Shown: piece after piece, positions 53,448 through 62,963 of the stretch
Layout of the letters: each line of letters opens with the position of its first letter
Numbering within the stretch: position 1 is the first letter of the stretch
Assembly (NCBI RefSeq): GCF_947331465.1
Contig: NZ_CAMZOK010000001.1
Location: 806,001-870,000 of the forward strand
Source of the DNA: Shimia sp. Alg240-R146
GTDB lineage: Bacteria; Pseudomonadota; Alphaproteobacteria; Rhodobacterales; Rhodobacteraceae
Length of the DNA stretch: 64,000 nt
Direction of reading: 5' to 3'
Position numbers and translations under genes: made by a program
Notes under the pieces: model-generated
What the model saw: only the letters and a program-made list of their open reading frames with translations
Database searches by the model: none
Told to the model about the DNA's origin: nothing

Positions 53448-54392
53448 GTGGCGAGCGTTTTGAACCAATTGAGAGAGATGACCGTGGTTGTCGCCGATAC
53501 CGGCGAAGTCGAGGCCGTCAAAACATATCAGCCAGTGGATTGCACCACGAACCCGTCGCTGGTGTTGGCCGCATTGAGCGATGCCGGTTCCGCCGAAATG
53601 GTGACTGCCGAGATCGAAAAGGGTCGCGCTGGCGGGTTGTCGGCAGAACAAGTGGCCGATGCGTTGACCGTGGCTGTGGGCGCGCGCCTGACGGCCTTGG
53701 TGCCGGGTCGTGTATCGACCGAAGTTGATGCGTGTCTGTCGTTTGACACCGAGGCGTCGGTAAAACGCGCGCAGGCGATCATTGCGGATTACGCCGAGCG
53801 CGGGATTGGAAAAGAACGCATTTTGATCAAGCTGGCCTCGACTTGGGAAGGCATTCGCGCGGCGGAAATCCTTCAGAATCAAGGCATTGACTGTAACCTG
53901 ACGTTGCTCTTCAGCATGGCGCAGGCGGTGGCCTGTGCAGATGCCAAGGCGTTCCTGATCTCGCCATTCGTTGGCCGTATCACTGATTGGTACAAAGCGT
54001 CAGACGGCGTGGAAAGCTATGCGCCGAATGACGATCCGGGCGTGAAATCTGTGCGTGGCATCTATGATTATTACAAGTCCAACGGCATCAACACCGTTGT
54101 GATGGGCGCGTCGTTCCGCAACGTGGATCAGATCAAAGCGCTGGCAGGTTGTGACAACCTGACAATCGCGCCGGCGCTGCTGGATGCGCTGGACAGCGAA
54201 GAAGCGGCGCTGCCGCGTGTGTTGTCACCAGAGACCGCCAGCGGTGTTGCGCCCGTGACGATGGACGAGGCGACTTTCCGTTGGGAGATGAACCAAGATC
54301 CGATGGCGACCGAGAAATTGGCCGAAGGGATTCGCAAGTTTGACGTCGATCATAAGAAGCTGATCGCGATGGTTGCGGAGCGTCTGCAGTAA
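53448..54392 (+). CDS. tal: Transaldolase (TalB type)
   Basis: Pentose phosphate pathway enzyme that moves a dihydroxyacetone unit between sugar phosphates. It has 314 residues from GTG 53448 behind AAGGAG. The Schiff-base Lys is Lys128 in ILIKLASTWEG; Asp17 (VADTGE) and TTNPSL complete the site. The length is that of the TalB group rather than the short fructose-6-phosphate aldolase group. It is followed by a very strong terminator. Confidence 0.96.
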   Translation: MASVLNQLREMTVVVADTGEVEAVKTYQPVDCTTNPSLVLAALSDAGSAEMVTAEIEKGRAGGLSAEQVADALTVAVGARLTALVPGRVSTEVDACLSFDTEASVKRAQAIIADYAERGIGKERILIKLASTWEGIRAAEILQNQGIDCNLTLLFSMAQAVACADAKAFLISPFVGRITDWYKASDGVESYAPNDDPGVKSVRGIYDYYKSNGINTVVMGASFRNVDQIKALAGCDNLTIAPALLDALDSEEAALPRVLSPETASGVAPVTMDEATFRWEMNQDPMATEKLAEGIRKFDVDHKKLIAMVAERLQ

Positions 54393-54450
54393 GCTGTAAC
54401 ACGTCGGTGCCCTATTTGACGTCTGTTGAGGTCAAAATCGGGAAGAAAAC

Positions 54451-54488
54451 AAAAACGGCAATCGCAGGAAAGCGATTGCCGTTTTTGT
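54451..54488 (+). terminator. Terminator after transaldolase
   Basis: A perfect 15-bp stem (54451-54465 with 54472-54486), loop AGGAAA, ending in TTTTTGTTT. The rest of the gap 54393-54694 shows nothing clear except the start region of the next gene. Confidence 0.96.
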
Positions 54489-54694
54489 TTGTGAGAAAGG
54501 GACGTCGAGCCCACTCGACGCACGAGCGAAGACTGACTAACTAAGCGCACGGCTGCAGACGCCTGCCTCCCGTGGACGCTTGTCTTGGTGAAGTTCTGTT
54601 ACGACATAAAGCTATTGAACTCTTTGTGCATATCGCGCGGATGGTAATACGGGGCTCCATCTTTCACTGCGCGATCTGACGAGAGAGATGAGCT

Positions 54695-56098
54695 ATGTCT
54701 GAGACCACAGAAGTTTCCCCCACCAACACGTTTACAGATGGCCCGATGGCTATCATCTATTTGAAAACCGCGCTGCCGATCATTTTTGTGATGGGCATGA
54801 ACGGACTTTTGTCCGTAGCAGATGCCCTGTTTTTGGGTCATTTCGTTGGCCCTGATGCCTTGGCGGCCGTTACCCTTATGTTCCCGATTTACATGTTGAT
54901 CGTGGCGCTTTCCACGCTTGTGGCGAACGGCATGTCGAGCCTACTGGCCCGGTCCCTGGGGGCTGGTGACATGGAGAGATCCCGTGCGATCTTTGCGGGC
55001 TCGCACGGACTGGCCGTTGCCTTGGGTCTGGTGCTGGTTCTCCTGTTTTACCTGCTGGGAGGTCCGGTCACGGTGCTTGCGGCTGGCGGGTCCGAAAATT
55101 TGGCGCAGATGGGACTTGTCTATCTTCAGATCACGGTTTTTTTCTCGCCGCTGCTATTCGTTCTGTCAGTCAATTCAGACGCTTTGCGCAACGAGGGTCG
55201 CGTCGGCTTCATGGCGGCCATGAGCCTCCTCGTCTCGGTGTCCAACATCGGATTCAACTACGTCCTGATTGCGGTTCTGGAGATGGGCGTTGCGGGGTCG
55301 GCCTTTGGCACGGCGGCGGCGCAAGCGCTGGCTTTTGCCATCATTTTATACGTCCGGGTGTTTGGCAAAACTGTCCTGCGACCTTCGGCTTTGCTGTCCC
55401 ACGGGCTGACAGCGCACTGGGGGCGCGTTCTGGCGCTTGGCGCGCCCCAAAGCCTGAACTTTATCGGGTTGGCGCTGGGATCTGCGGCCATCATTGCGGC
55501 GTTGCAGTGGGTTGGCAGGGATGGCTATGCGGATACGATCACCGCCTATGGTATTATCACGCGTGTGATCACCTTTGCTTTCTTGCCGCTTCTGGGCCTG
55601 TCCTTTGCCTTGCAAACAATCACTGGCAACAATTTCGGGGCCAAGCTTTGGCACCGGTCGGATGCCAGCCTTAGGGCCGCGCTTTGGGTGTCGTTTGTCT
55701 ATTGCGTGATGGTTCAGGGTCTTGTGACGACCTTCGCCGCCGACATCGCGGGTGCGTTTGTTGAAGATGGCGCTGTGATCGGGGAGGTTGCGCGCATTCT
55801 TCCGGTGATGACGGTGGTCTTCTTCCTCATGGGGCCAATGATGATGGTCGCGACCTATTTTCAGGCCATCGGCAACGCCGCGAAAGCCGCATTGCTTGGT
55901 CTGACAAAGCCCTATGCGCTGGCGATTCCTCTGACGTTTGGCTTGCCTTTGCTGTTTGGCGAAATCGGTATCTGGTATGCTGGTCCCGTGGCGGAGGTTC
56001 TGATGTTGGGCCTCACGGCGCTGGTGTTGGCCCATACAGCCCGTACCACCGGTTTGAAGTGGGGCGTTTTCCACGTGCAAGAAGGAGCAGCACCATGA
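54695..56098 (+). CDS. MATE-family efflux transporter
   Basis: A multidrug/toxic compound exporter driven by Na+ or H+. It has 467 residues with twelve membrane segments in two similar halves: PIIFVMGMNGLLSVADALFLGHFVGPDALAAV opens the first and LALGAPQSLNFIGLALGSAAIIAALQWVG the second, in pieces. Its sequence type resembles MepA-like members. The start ATG follows GAGAGAGATGAGCT. It overlaps the small downstream gene by 4 bases. Confidence 0.92.
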   Translation: MSETTEVSPTNTFTDGPMAIIYLKTALPIIFVMGMNGLLSVADALFLGHFVGPDALAAVTLMFPIYMLIVALSTLVANGMSSLLARSLGAGDMERSRAIFAGSHGLAVALGLVLVLLFYLLGGPVTVLAAGGSENLAQMGLVYLQITVFFSPLLFVLSVNSDALRNEGRVGFMAAMSLLVSVSNIGFNYVLIAVLEMGVAGSAFGTAAAQALAFAIILYVRVFGKTVLRPSALLSHGLTAHWGRVLALGAPQSLNFIGLALGSAAIIAALQWVGRDGYADTITAYGIITRVITFAFLPLLGLSFALQTITGNNFGAKLWHRSDASLRAALWVSFVYCVMVQGLVTTFAADIAGAFVEDGAVIGEVARILPVMTVVFFLMGPMMMVATYFQAIGNAAKAALLGLTKPYALAIPLTFGLPLLFGEIGIWYAGPVAEVLMLGLTALVLAHTARTTGLKWGVFHVQEGAAP

Positions 56099-56523
56099 AC
56101 GCTGAACGTCCATCTGCAGCACAGGCAAAGAACGCGGCAAAACGGCTGCGCGGGACGCTGGCCGACCAGGGCAGGACCGTGAGCCATTCTGAGTCGCTTG
56201 AAATGATCGCACGTCAAAACGGTTATCGGGATTGGAATAGCTTTCTGGCAGTGATCGGCAATGCGCCCCCTGTCGGGTGGCGTGTTGGCGAGCAGGTCAC
56301 GGGAACCTATCTTTCGCAAGATTTCCGCGCCGAGGTGACGTCGGTTTCGGAGGTCAAGTCAGGATGGTTCCGATTGGCCTTAAAGCTGGACACGCCCATC
56401 GACGTGGTCACGTCCGAGCATTTTAGCAATGTGCGAAAACGGATCCGGGGCACGGTCGGACCCAAAGGCCACTCGGTTGAGCGCACCAGCGACGGAGTGC
56501 CGATCCTTCGGGTCGATATGTGA
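56095..56523 (+). CDS. Small glyoxalase-related (Glyoxalase_8-like) protein
   Basis: A 142-residue protein starting at ATG 56095 inside the end of the MATE gene. The front (AAKRLRGTLADQGRTVSHSESLEMIARQNGYRDWNSFLA) is the conserved part of the glyoxalase-related domain PF20066; the pattern was recognised by eye and read in parts. The second half (WFRLALKLDTPIDVVTSEHF) is a beta-rich domain. Its role is unknown. Coupling to an exporter gene suggests a linked function in resistance or detoxification. Confidence 0.7.
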   Translation: MNAERPSAAQAKNAAKRLRGTLADQGRTVSHSESLEMIARQNGYRDWNSFLAVIGNAPPVGWRVGEQVTGTYLSQDFRAEVTSVSEVKSGWFRLALKLDTPIDVVTSEHFSNVRKRIRGTVGPKGHSVERTSDGVPILRVDM

Positions 56524-56575
56524 CATCCGCTTTGGAGAAAATACCGTTGGCCCGTGAAGGGCCAACGGCTGCGGG

Positions 56576-57049
56576 TCAAGCGGCTGACGCGACGGGGGCT
56601 GAGCCATCCAATTGCGCGTGAAGCTGCGCGATCTGCACGGCGGCCTGTGCCGCCTCGCGACCCTTTTTCACAAAGTGATCGTGAAAAAAGGTCATGTGTT
56701 CCTCAGAAGGTTGGAAATGGTGCGGGGTCAGCGAGACCGACAGCACCGGCACACCGGTTTTCTGGCCGGCTTCCATAAGGCCGGTGACCACGGCTTGGGC
56801 TACGAAATCATGGCGGTAGATGCCACCGTCCACCACAAGCGCGGCTGCGGCGATGGCGGCGTAGTCACCCGTCTCGGCCAGCTTTTGCGCCAAGAGTGGC
56901 ATTTCAAACGCGCCGGGCACGTCAAAAACGTCGACGTCAGCGGTCACGCCAAGTTCGGCCAGTTGGGCTGTGAAGCCTGCATAAGCCTGATCGACGATAT
57001 CGGCATGCCAGCGCGCCTTGATGAAGGCAAATTTAGGGGATTTTGTCAT
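56576..57049 (-). CDS. ribH: 6,7-dimethyl-8-ribityllumazine synthase, RibH2 type
   Basis: Penultimate step of riboflavin synthesis. It has 157 residues. FIKARWHADIVDQAY, VPGAFEMPLLAQKLA, LVVDGGIYRHDFVAQAVVTGLM and LSVSLTPHHF match the decameric type II enzymes known from Brucella and Mesorhizobium. The catalytic His lies in IYRHDF. An FMN riboswitch precedes it, and no other rib gene is nearby, so it is a salvage or surplus copy under flavin control (inference), as in Brucella ribH2. Confidence 0.95.
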   Translation of the reverse strand: MTKSPKFAFIKARWHADIVDQAYAGFTAQLAELGVTADVDVFDVPGAFEMPLLAQKLAETGDYAAIAAAALVVDGGIYRHDFVAQAVVTGLMEAGQKTGVPVLSVSLTPHHFQPSEEHMTFFHDHFVKKGREAAQAAVQIAQLHAQLDGSAPVASAA

Positions 57050-57120
57050 TGCTCTGATCCTTTCTCAAACGACAAGATCCCAGAGCGCACAGAAAGCGCA
57101 GGCCATGCGGCCCGTTCCTC

Positions 57121-57243
<123 letters not shown>

Positions 57244-57410
57244 AATGTGGTTCTAAATCCTGTTGCGTGGCGGCGTCAAAAGGAATTGTCGGAACTGACG
57301 CAACGGTGGTTTTTGTCCGATATTTTGTTTGAGGCTCGAAATAATACTTGGCGCGGCGCGGAAAGCTTGGTTGAGTTGGCGCTAACACAAGGCTTTGGGA
57401 GGAGCGCGGC

Positions 57411-59030
57411 ATGACACAAATCGAGAATCCGATCCTGAGAGGGTTTCATCCCGACCCGTCGATTTGTCGTGTCGGGGATGATTACTATATCGCGACCTCA
57501 ACATTTGAGTGGTATCCCGGTGTGCAAATCAGCCATTCGCGCGATCTGGTGAACTGGCGCACGCTGAGCCAGCCATTGCGGCGGGCAGAGCAGCTTGATT
57601 TGCGGGGCAATCCCGACAGCTGCGGTGTCTGGGCGCCGGCGCTGTCTTATGCGGATGGGATGTTCTGGCTGATTTATACGGACGTCAAACGACTGGATGG
57701 CAATTTCAAGGACGCTCATAACTATCTGGTGACGGCTCCCAGTATTGAGGGGCCGTGGAGCGATCCGGTCTATCTGAACTCCAGCGGGTTTGACCCGTCG
57801 CTGTTTCACGATGCGGATGGCAAAAAGTACCTGGTGAACATGGTGTGGAACCATTTGGCGACCATGGGCAATTCAGACCGGCGGGGCGCGCCGTTTTTTG
57901 CAGGGATTTTGTTGCAGGAGTATTCCGTTGAAGAGGCGTGCCTGGTGGGGGAGATCACCAACATCTATCCCGGCACCGATCTGGGCCTGACTGAGGCGCC
58001 GCATCTGTTTTCCAAGAACGGATATTACTATTTGATCACGGCAGAGGGTGGCACAGGCTATGAACACGCGGTGACCTATGCGCGGTCCAAAACCTTGCGT
58101 GGCCCTTATGAAACCCACCCCAACAAGCATCTTTTGACGGTGCGCGACAATGAGGACAGTCCGCTGCAGCGCACGGGGCATGGGCAATATGTCGAATTGC
58201 CGGACGGGACGCCTTGGCACACCTATTTGTGCACGCGCCCCCTAAAGGGGCGGCGGTCCCAGATGGGACGCGAGAGCGGGATTGCACGGTGTGAATGGCG
58301 CGAAGATGGTTGGTTGTATCTGGCCAATGGCGGGATGGAACCGAGTCTGGTCGAAGATGCCCCCGCGTTGGAGCCGCATCCGTGGCCTGATGTGCCGGCA
58401 CGGTTTGATTTTGCCAAGCTGACGGAATTGCCACCGCAATTGCAGTGGCTCCGCAGTCCGGACACCGCGCGGTTGTTTGAGCTTCGCGAAGATGCGTTGC
58501 GGCTGTTTGGGCGCGAGTCGATCGGGGCGTGGTTTGAGCAGGCCTTGGTGGCGGCGCGTCAAACAGAATGGGTGTGTTCCGCCGAGACCGAAGTGGCGTT
58601 TCAGCCAGACAGTTATCAGCAGATGGCGGGGCTGGTGGCGTATTATAACCGGACGCAGTTTCACTATTTGGCGATGACAATGGATCCGGACACAGGTGGA
58701 CGGGCGCTGACGATTTTGTCCTGTGCAGATTGGCCGGAGGGGCGGTTGACCTATCCGGTTGGCGAGCTGATCGCGCTGCCGGATCAAGGCACGGTTCGAA
58801 TGCGGCTTGAGATCGACCACGCGGATTTGCGGTTATTTTACGCCGTCGGCGACGGCGATTTCCAGAGCATTGGTCCGGTGCTGGACGCGTCGATCCTTTC
58901 GGACGAAGGCGTGCGCGGGGAGCATTCAAATTTCACCGGCAACTTTGTCGGCGTTGCCGCGCAGGATTTGACCGGCCGCGCGAAGGCCGCGGATTTTGCC
59001 TATCTTGAGGTGAAGAACGGCAAGGAATGA
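57411..59030 (+). CDS. Glycoside hydrolase family 43 beta-xylosidase
   Basis: Cleaves xylo-oligosaccharides from the non-reducing end. It has 539 residues and no signal peptide, so it acts inside the cell. The five-blade propeller residues are visible: Asp15 (GFHPDPSICRV, base), Asp128 (SSGFDPSLFHD) and Glu195 (GLTEAPHLF, acid). A C-terminal beta-sandwich domain starts at about 330. The layout is that of GH43 subfamily 11 XynB enzymes. No xyloside transporter or other xylan gene is in the window. Confidence 0.95.
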   Translation: MTQIENPILRGFHPDPSICRVGDDYYIATSTFEWYPGVQISHSRDLVNWRTLSQPLRRAEQLDLRGNPDSCGVWAPALSYADGMFWLIYTDVKRLDGNFKDAHNYLVTAPSIEGPWSDPVYLNSSGFDPSLFHDADGKKYLVNMVWNHLATMGNSDRRGAPFFAGILLQEYSVEEACLVGEITNIYPGTDLGLTEAPHLFSKNGYYYLITAEGGTGYEHAVTYARSKTLRGPYETHPNKHLLTVRDNEDSPLQRTGHGQYVELPDGTPWHTYLCTRPLKGRRSQMGRESGIARCEWREDGWLYLANGGMEPSLVEDAPALEPHPWPDVPARFDFAKLTELPPQLQWLRSPDTARLFELREDALRLFGRESIGAWFEQALVAARQTEWVCSAETEVAFQPDSYQQMAGLVAYYNRTQFHYLAMTMDPDTGGRALTILSCADWPEGRLTYPVGELIALPDQGTVRMRLEIDHADLRLFYAVGDGDFQSIGPVLDASILSDEGVRGEHSNFTGNFVGVAAQDLTGRAKAADFAYLEVKNGKE

Positions 59031-59056
59031 CAAAGGGTGAGTGGCCCTTTGTCATT
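59026..59056. terminator. Bidirectional terminator between convergent genes
   Basis: AATGACAAAGGG (59026-59037) pairs with CCCTTTGTCATT (59045-59056). It starts within the GH43 stop codon and also ends the minus-strand gene at 59063. Confidence 0.8.
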
Positions 59057-59062
59057 TGGGCT

Positions 59063-60061
59063 TTACGCGATGTCTAGCGTGACCGGAAAGTGGTCCGAAG
59101 CCCCCAGGAGGCTGGATTTTAGCGGTTTGGCGCCGTTCAGTTGGTAGGGGTTCCAGACCATCGCCGGAGCGCTGCCGGTCAGGGAGAAATGACTGGACGC
59201 CATGATATGGTCGATCAGCGCGTTGACCTTGTCGCCGGTGTAGTTGTCGGTGAAGCGAGCTGTGGAGGGTTCCCAGCCGTAGCGGCCGAACTTGGGGCGG
59301 CCAAGCGGGTAGCAGAGCAGGCTGGCACGGTCAAAGACGTCTCCGAGGATGATTTCAACCGCACTGCGGCCAAAACGGCTTTCATAAAAATCAAAGCCGG
59401 GGCCATCGTTGATGTCGCCCATGACAATGGTTGGGCGGTTGGCTTTGAGCCAGTCCTCGACGCGGCGGCGGATTGAACTGCATTCCGCAAAAAGTTTGCG
59501 GCGGTTGCGAACAGAGGTGCGGTCAAAATTCAGCCGGTCCATGGCGGAAAAGATGCCTTTGGATTTGGCATGCGCCACGATCATCCAGAAATCAGCGCCG
59601 CCGTCTGCCCGCACGACCTTGGCCTCAAGCGGGGGGCGGTAGTGTTTATAAACCTCCTTGATGCCATCTTGATCGCTGTCGATCTGAAACTGTTCTTTGA
59701 AGGGCGGGTTGGATTTGCTGCCTGCGCTGCCGCCAGCATCGTGGGTGACAGAGGCAACGGTGGGATCATAGAGCACCGCGATTTCCTGACGCCCGCCGGA
59801 TGGAAAACCGATCATCGCCTTGGATTGGCGCAGGCTTTTGGCGGCGGCGAAGCCCTCGAGCGCGGCAACCGTGCTGCGATTGCCGGTTGTGGTCGTGGTG
59901 TTGGGGCCTTCGGTGATGCCGATAACGTCGGGATCAATTGCGGTGAGGACGTCGGCGATGGCGTCGAATTTGGTGATGGCCTCGGCCGAGGTTTTCATGG
60001 TGTTGTCGTCGTTAAACCAGTCGTCGAACCATTCAATATTGTAAGACATCAAGCGCATCAT
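59063..60061 (-). CDS. Endonuclease/exonuclease/phosphatase family protein
   Basis: A metal-dependent hydrolase of 332 residues with the DNase I-like fold. Visible active-site parts are MSYNIEWFDDW at the front, GITEG (metal Glu), MIVAHAKSK, MGDINDGPG and SDHFPV at the end. There is no signal peptide, so the enzyme is cytoplasmic. The substrate could be nucleic acid or a phosphoester lipid or sugar. It is convergent with the GH43 gene. Confidence 0.87.
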   Translation of the reverse strand: MMRLMSYNIEWFDDWFNDDNTMKTSAEAITKFDAIADVLTAIDPDVIGITEGPNTTTTTGNRSTVAALEGFAAAKSLRQSKAMIGFPSGGRQEIAVLYDPTVASVTHDAGGSAGSKSNPPFKEQFQIDSDQDGIKEVYKHYRPPLEAKVVRADGGADFWMIVAHAKSKGIFSAMDRLNFDRTSVRNRRKLFAECSSIRRRVEDWLKANRPTIVMGDINDGPGFDFYESRFGRSAVEIILGDVFDRASLLCYPLGRPKFGRYGWEPSTARFTDNYTGDKVNALIDHIMASSHFSLTGSAPAMVWNPYQLNGAKPLKSSLLGASDHFPVTLDIA

Positions 60062-60307
60062 GCGTCCTTTCGGAGTTTGAAAATGGAGTGTGTAAAACGT
60101 CGGGGTGCAATTTCGGCGGTCGTGAAGATGTGAAAATGCGTCTTATGAGAGCATAGCACAAAACCTGGCAACTGCGGATTGTTCGGGTGTGTGCGTGTGG
60201 CGGGATTGCGTCACCTGAAATGGCGGATTTCGGTGCCGGAGTTGGCAGGGTTGCCCTTTGCATGCCCAAACAGGCAGTGTGATCCGCAAGCAATGTGGCG
60301 GCGTGAC

Positions 60308-61429
60308 ATGAAACGGTTGGTGAGTTTTTGGCTGGTTCTATTAGGCTGTGCGACCGGATCGGTGGCACAGGAGGCCGGTGCCGACGGACGCGGCATCTTC
60401 AGCATTTACGGCCAGATCAACCGTGGCGTTCTGAGCTATGACGACGGGTTGGCGAGGGACACCTATTGGTTTGTGGATGGCTCTAAATCGGTTTCGCGGA
60501 TTGGCGCCACCTATGATCGGGACATGCGGGGCGGCTGGCGATTTCGCGCACGTGGCGAGTTGGCTCTGCGATGGAAAGAGACCAACCAGATCAGCCAATC
60601 CGATCCGCACCATAGCGGCTATAAATTCGACCGTCGGGAAATCCGCAAAATTGAGGTCGAGTTCAAACACGACGCCTATGGCACCTTTAGCCTTGGGCAA
60701 GGTGCTATGGCGGCGGATGGTTTCACCGGATTGGACCTGTCATTGACTACAGTTGTAGCGGGAGCCCCCGTGCAGGATGCGGCGGGGGGAATGATCCTCC
60801 GCCCGATTGGCGCGGCCCCAAATGACCTCCTTATCAAGCAGGCGTTTCGGACGATGGGTAGCTCTCGGAGGCTGCGGATAAGATATGACTCTCCGATGCT
60901 GGGGGGCGTGCGTTTTGCGATGGCTGCAGGCAAGGAAGTTTTGTCTGAGTTCAACGACTCCAGCTATGCCGACATCTCCGTGCGATATGACGGCGATCAT
61001 GGCGATTATCGCCTGCGTGGTGGCGCGGCGTTTCGCTGGATCGAAGGAAGTGGGCGCAACAAACGGGACGTGTTGATTGCTTCAGGTTCCGTTTTGCATC
61101 GCCCAAGTGGCTGGAACTTGTCGATGGCCACAGGGCATGAAGACGGAGGCGGCCGATACGTTTACGGCAAAGTCGGATACATTGCTCGTTGGTGGAAAGT
61201 CGGGCATACGGCGTTTTCGATCGACATCTATGAAGGCAATGACATCGCGAAGGATGTTCTTGGGGTTTCGGGTGGTGTGAGCCGCTCTTATGGGTTTGCG
61301 GTTGTACAACGGTTGAAGAAGCAGGGCGTTGACCTTTACGCGCTGGTGCGTCGCTACGACGACGAAACACCCGTACCACAGTACCAAGCAAGCACAGCCA
61401 TCCTGGTCGGCGCACGTTGGCGGTTCTGA
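60308..61429 (+). CDS. Outer-membrane porin
   Basis: A porin-like barrel of 373 residues. ATG 60308 gives a signal peptide (MKRLVSFWLVLLGCATGSVAQ); an open frame upstream is not part of it. The mature start FSIYGQINRGVLSYDDG, the segment RIGATYDRDM, many amphipathic strands and the terminal residue Phe (GARWRF) are the marks of trimeric alphaproteobacterial porins. No ribosome site is obvious. Substrate preference cannot be inferred. Confidence 0.85.
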   Translation: MKRLVSFWLVLLGCATGSVAQEAGADGRGIFSIYGQINRGVLSYDDGLARDTYWFVDGSKSVSRIGATYDRDMRGGWRFRARGELALRWKETNQISQSDPHHSGYKFDRREIRKIEVEFKHDAYGTFSLGQGAMAADGFTGLDLSLTTVVAGAPVQDAAGGMILRPIGAAPNDLLIKQAFRTMGSSRRLRIRYDSPMLGGVRFAMAAGKEVLSEFNDSSYADISVRYDGDHGDYRLRGGAAFRWIEGSGRNKRDVLIASGSVLHRPSGWNLSMATGHEDGGGRYVYGKVGYIARWWKVGHTAFSIDIYEGNDIAKDVLGVSGGVSRSYGFAVVQRLKKQGVDLYALVRRYDDETPVPQYQASTAILVGARWRF

Positions 61430-61649
61430 CGTCGATTGCGATCAGGGTTTGCACAACCTCCCGCTGAATAATCTTTAAAAAACTGTTACTTACGGCGCAG
61501 ATTGGCAGATTCTATCTATTCTCTGGCAGGAATTCTCAAGGACGATTGGTTTCCCCCACCCACATTGAGGTCATAGGGGAGTTAACAAGTGAAACCAAAT
61601 CGCTGACTTCCCGAAAATTGATTTCGGATAGCCAGAGAGGGACACAGTT
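61430..61649. other. Upstream region of the SQD1-like gene
   Basis: A 220-base gap. A small hairpin, CCGAAA...TTTCGG (61614-61629), lies 20 bases before the start codon and AGAGAGGGAC supplies the ribosome site. No promoter was identified with confidence. Confidence 0.4.
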
Positions 61650-62870
61650 ATGGAGAATGTAGTCGTAATCGGAGGAGACGGTTTTTGTGGGTGGCCTACG
61701 GCGCTGCACCTGTCGCGTCGTGGATATGGTGTAAACATTGTCGACAACCTGTCGCGCCGCCGGATTGACGAAGAACTGGGCGCCACAAGCCTGACACCAA
61801 TTGCCCCGATCGACCAGCGTATTGCAGCTTGGAAAGAGATCAGCGGCCGTGAGATTGGTTTTGACAAAATTGACGTGGCTCTTGAATTTGACGCTCTTGT
61901 TGCGTTGCTGAACGAGGTGAAACCGACCGCGATTGTACATTTTGGTGAACAGCGCGCGGCGCCATATTCGATGCGCGGCCTGTCGGAGAAACGCTACACC
62001 GTGGACAACAACATCGCCGCGACCCACAACATTCTGGCTGCGGTTGCAGCGTCGGGTCGTGACATCCACGTGGTGCACCTCGGCACAATGGGTGTCTATG
62101 GGTATGACGGGGACGGTCTGGAAATTCCCGAAGGCTATCAGCAGGTCAAGGTGACCGGTGACGACGGCGCGGAATTTGAGCGTGAAATCCTGTATCCAAC
62201 CAATCCGGGCAGCGTTTATCACATGACCAAGTCGATGGATCAGCTGATGTTCCAATTCTATGCCAAAAATGACCAGTTGCGGATCACCGACCTGCATCAG
62301 GGCATCGTTTGGGGCACACAAACACCTGAGACCAGACTGGATGAGCGTCTGATCAACCGTTTTGACTATGACGGGGACTATGGCACCGTGCTCAACCGGT
62401 TTTTGATGCAGGCTGCTGTCGGGCATCCGCTGTCGGTGCATGGCACCGGTGGGCAGACCCGTGCGTTTATCCACATCCGCGACACCGTGCGCTGCATCGA
62501 GTTGGCGATCGCCAACCCGCCAGCCAAAGGTGAGCGTGTGGTGATCCGCAACCAGATGGCGGAAACCCATCGGGTCCGTGATTTGGCAAAACTGGTGGCT
62601 TCGATGACCGGTGTTCAGGTGGCATTTGTGGACAATCCGCGCAAGGAGGCTGCGGAAAACGACCTTCGTGTCAGCAACCAAAGCTTCCGCGACCTGGGGC
62701 TGAAACCAACGCTTTTGGCCGAGGGGCTTTTGGAAGAAACAGTGGACATCGCCGAAAAATATGTCGACCGCTATCGGCCTTCGACGATTGCTGCGTGCTC
62801 TGTCTGGACCACCATGAACAAACCGGGGATCGTTAAAGGCGTCGATCGGATCGAAGTGTCCGCAGCCTAG
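61650..62870 (+). CDS. sqdB: UDP-sulfoquinovose synthase (SQD1/SqdB-like)
   Basis: An NAD-dependent enzyme that joins UDP-glucose and sulfite to UDP-sulfoquinovose. It has 406 residues. The NAD motif is GGDGFCGWPTALHLSRRGY; the family signature HFGEQRAAPYSM, HLGTMGVYG (catalytic Thr region), YHMTK (Tyr/Lys), and ALNRFLMQAAVGHPLSVHG-like FLMQAAVGHPLSVHGTGGQT follow plant and bacterial SQD1 closely. It is followed by a membrane glycosyltransferase gene, so the product probably goes into a sulfolipid or a sulfoquinovose-containing polymer. Confidence 0.9.
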   Translation: MENVVVIGGDGFCGWPTALHLSRRGYGVNIVDNLSRRRIDEELGATSLTPIAPIDQRIAAWKEISGREIGFDKIDVALEFDALVALLNEVKPTAIVHFGEQRAAPYSMRGLSEKRYTVDNNIAATHNILAAVAASGRDIHVVHLGTMGVYGYDGDGLEIPEGYQQVKVTGDDGAEFEREILYPTNPGSVYHMTKSMDQLMFQFYAKNDQLRITDLHQGIVWGTQTPETRLDERLINRFDYDGDYGTVLNRFLMQAAVGHPLSVHGTGGQTRAFIHIRDTVRCIELAIANPPAKGERVVIRNQMAETHRVRDLAKLVASMTGVQVAFVDNPRKEAAENDLRVSNQSFRDLGLKPTLLAEGLLEETVDIAEKYVDRYRPSTIAACSVWTTMNKPGIVKGVDRIEVSAA

Positions 62871-62963
62871 GTTTACCGCATCGTCAATTTAAGATGTAGG
62901 GCCCGGGCGGAGCAATTCTCTGCCCGGGTTGATTTTGGTTAATTTTGCTTTTGGAGTGGATTT

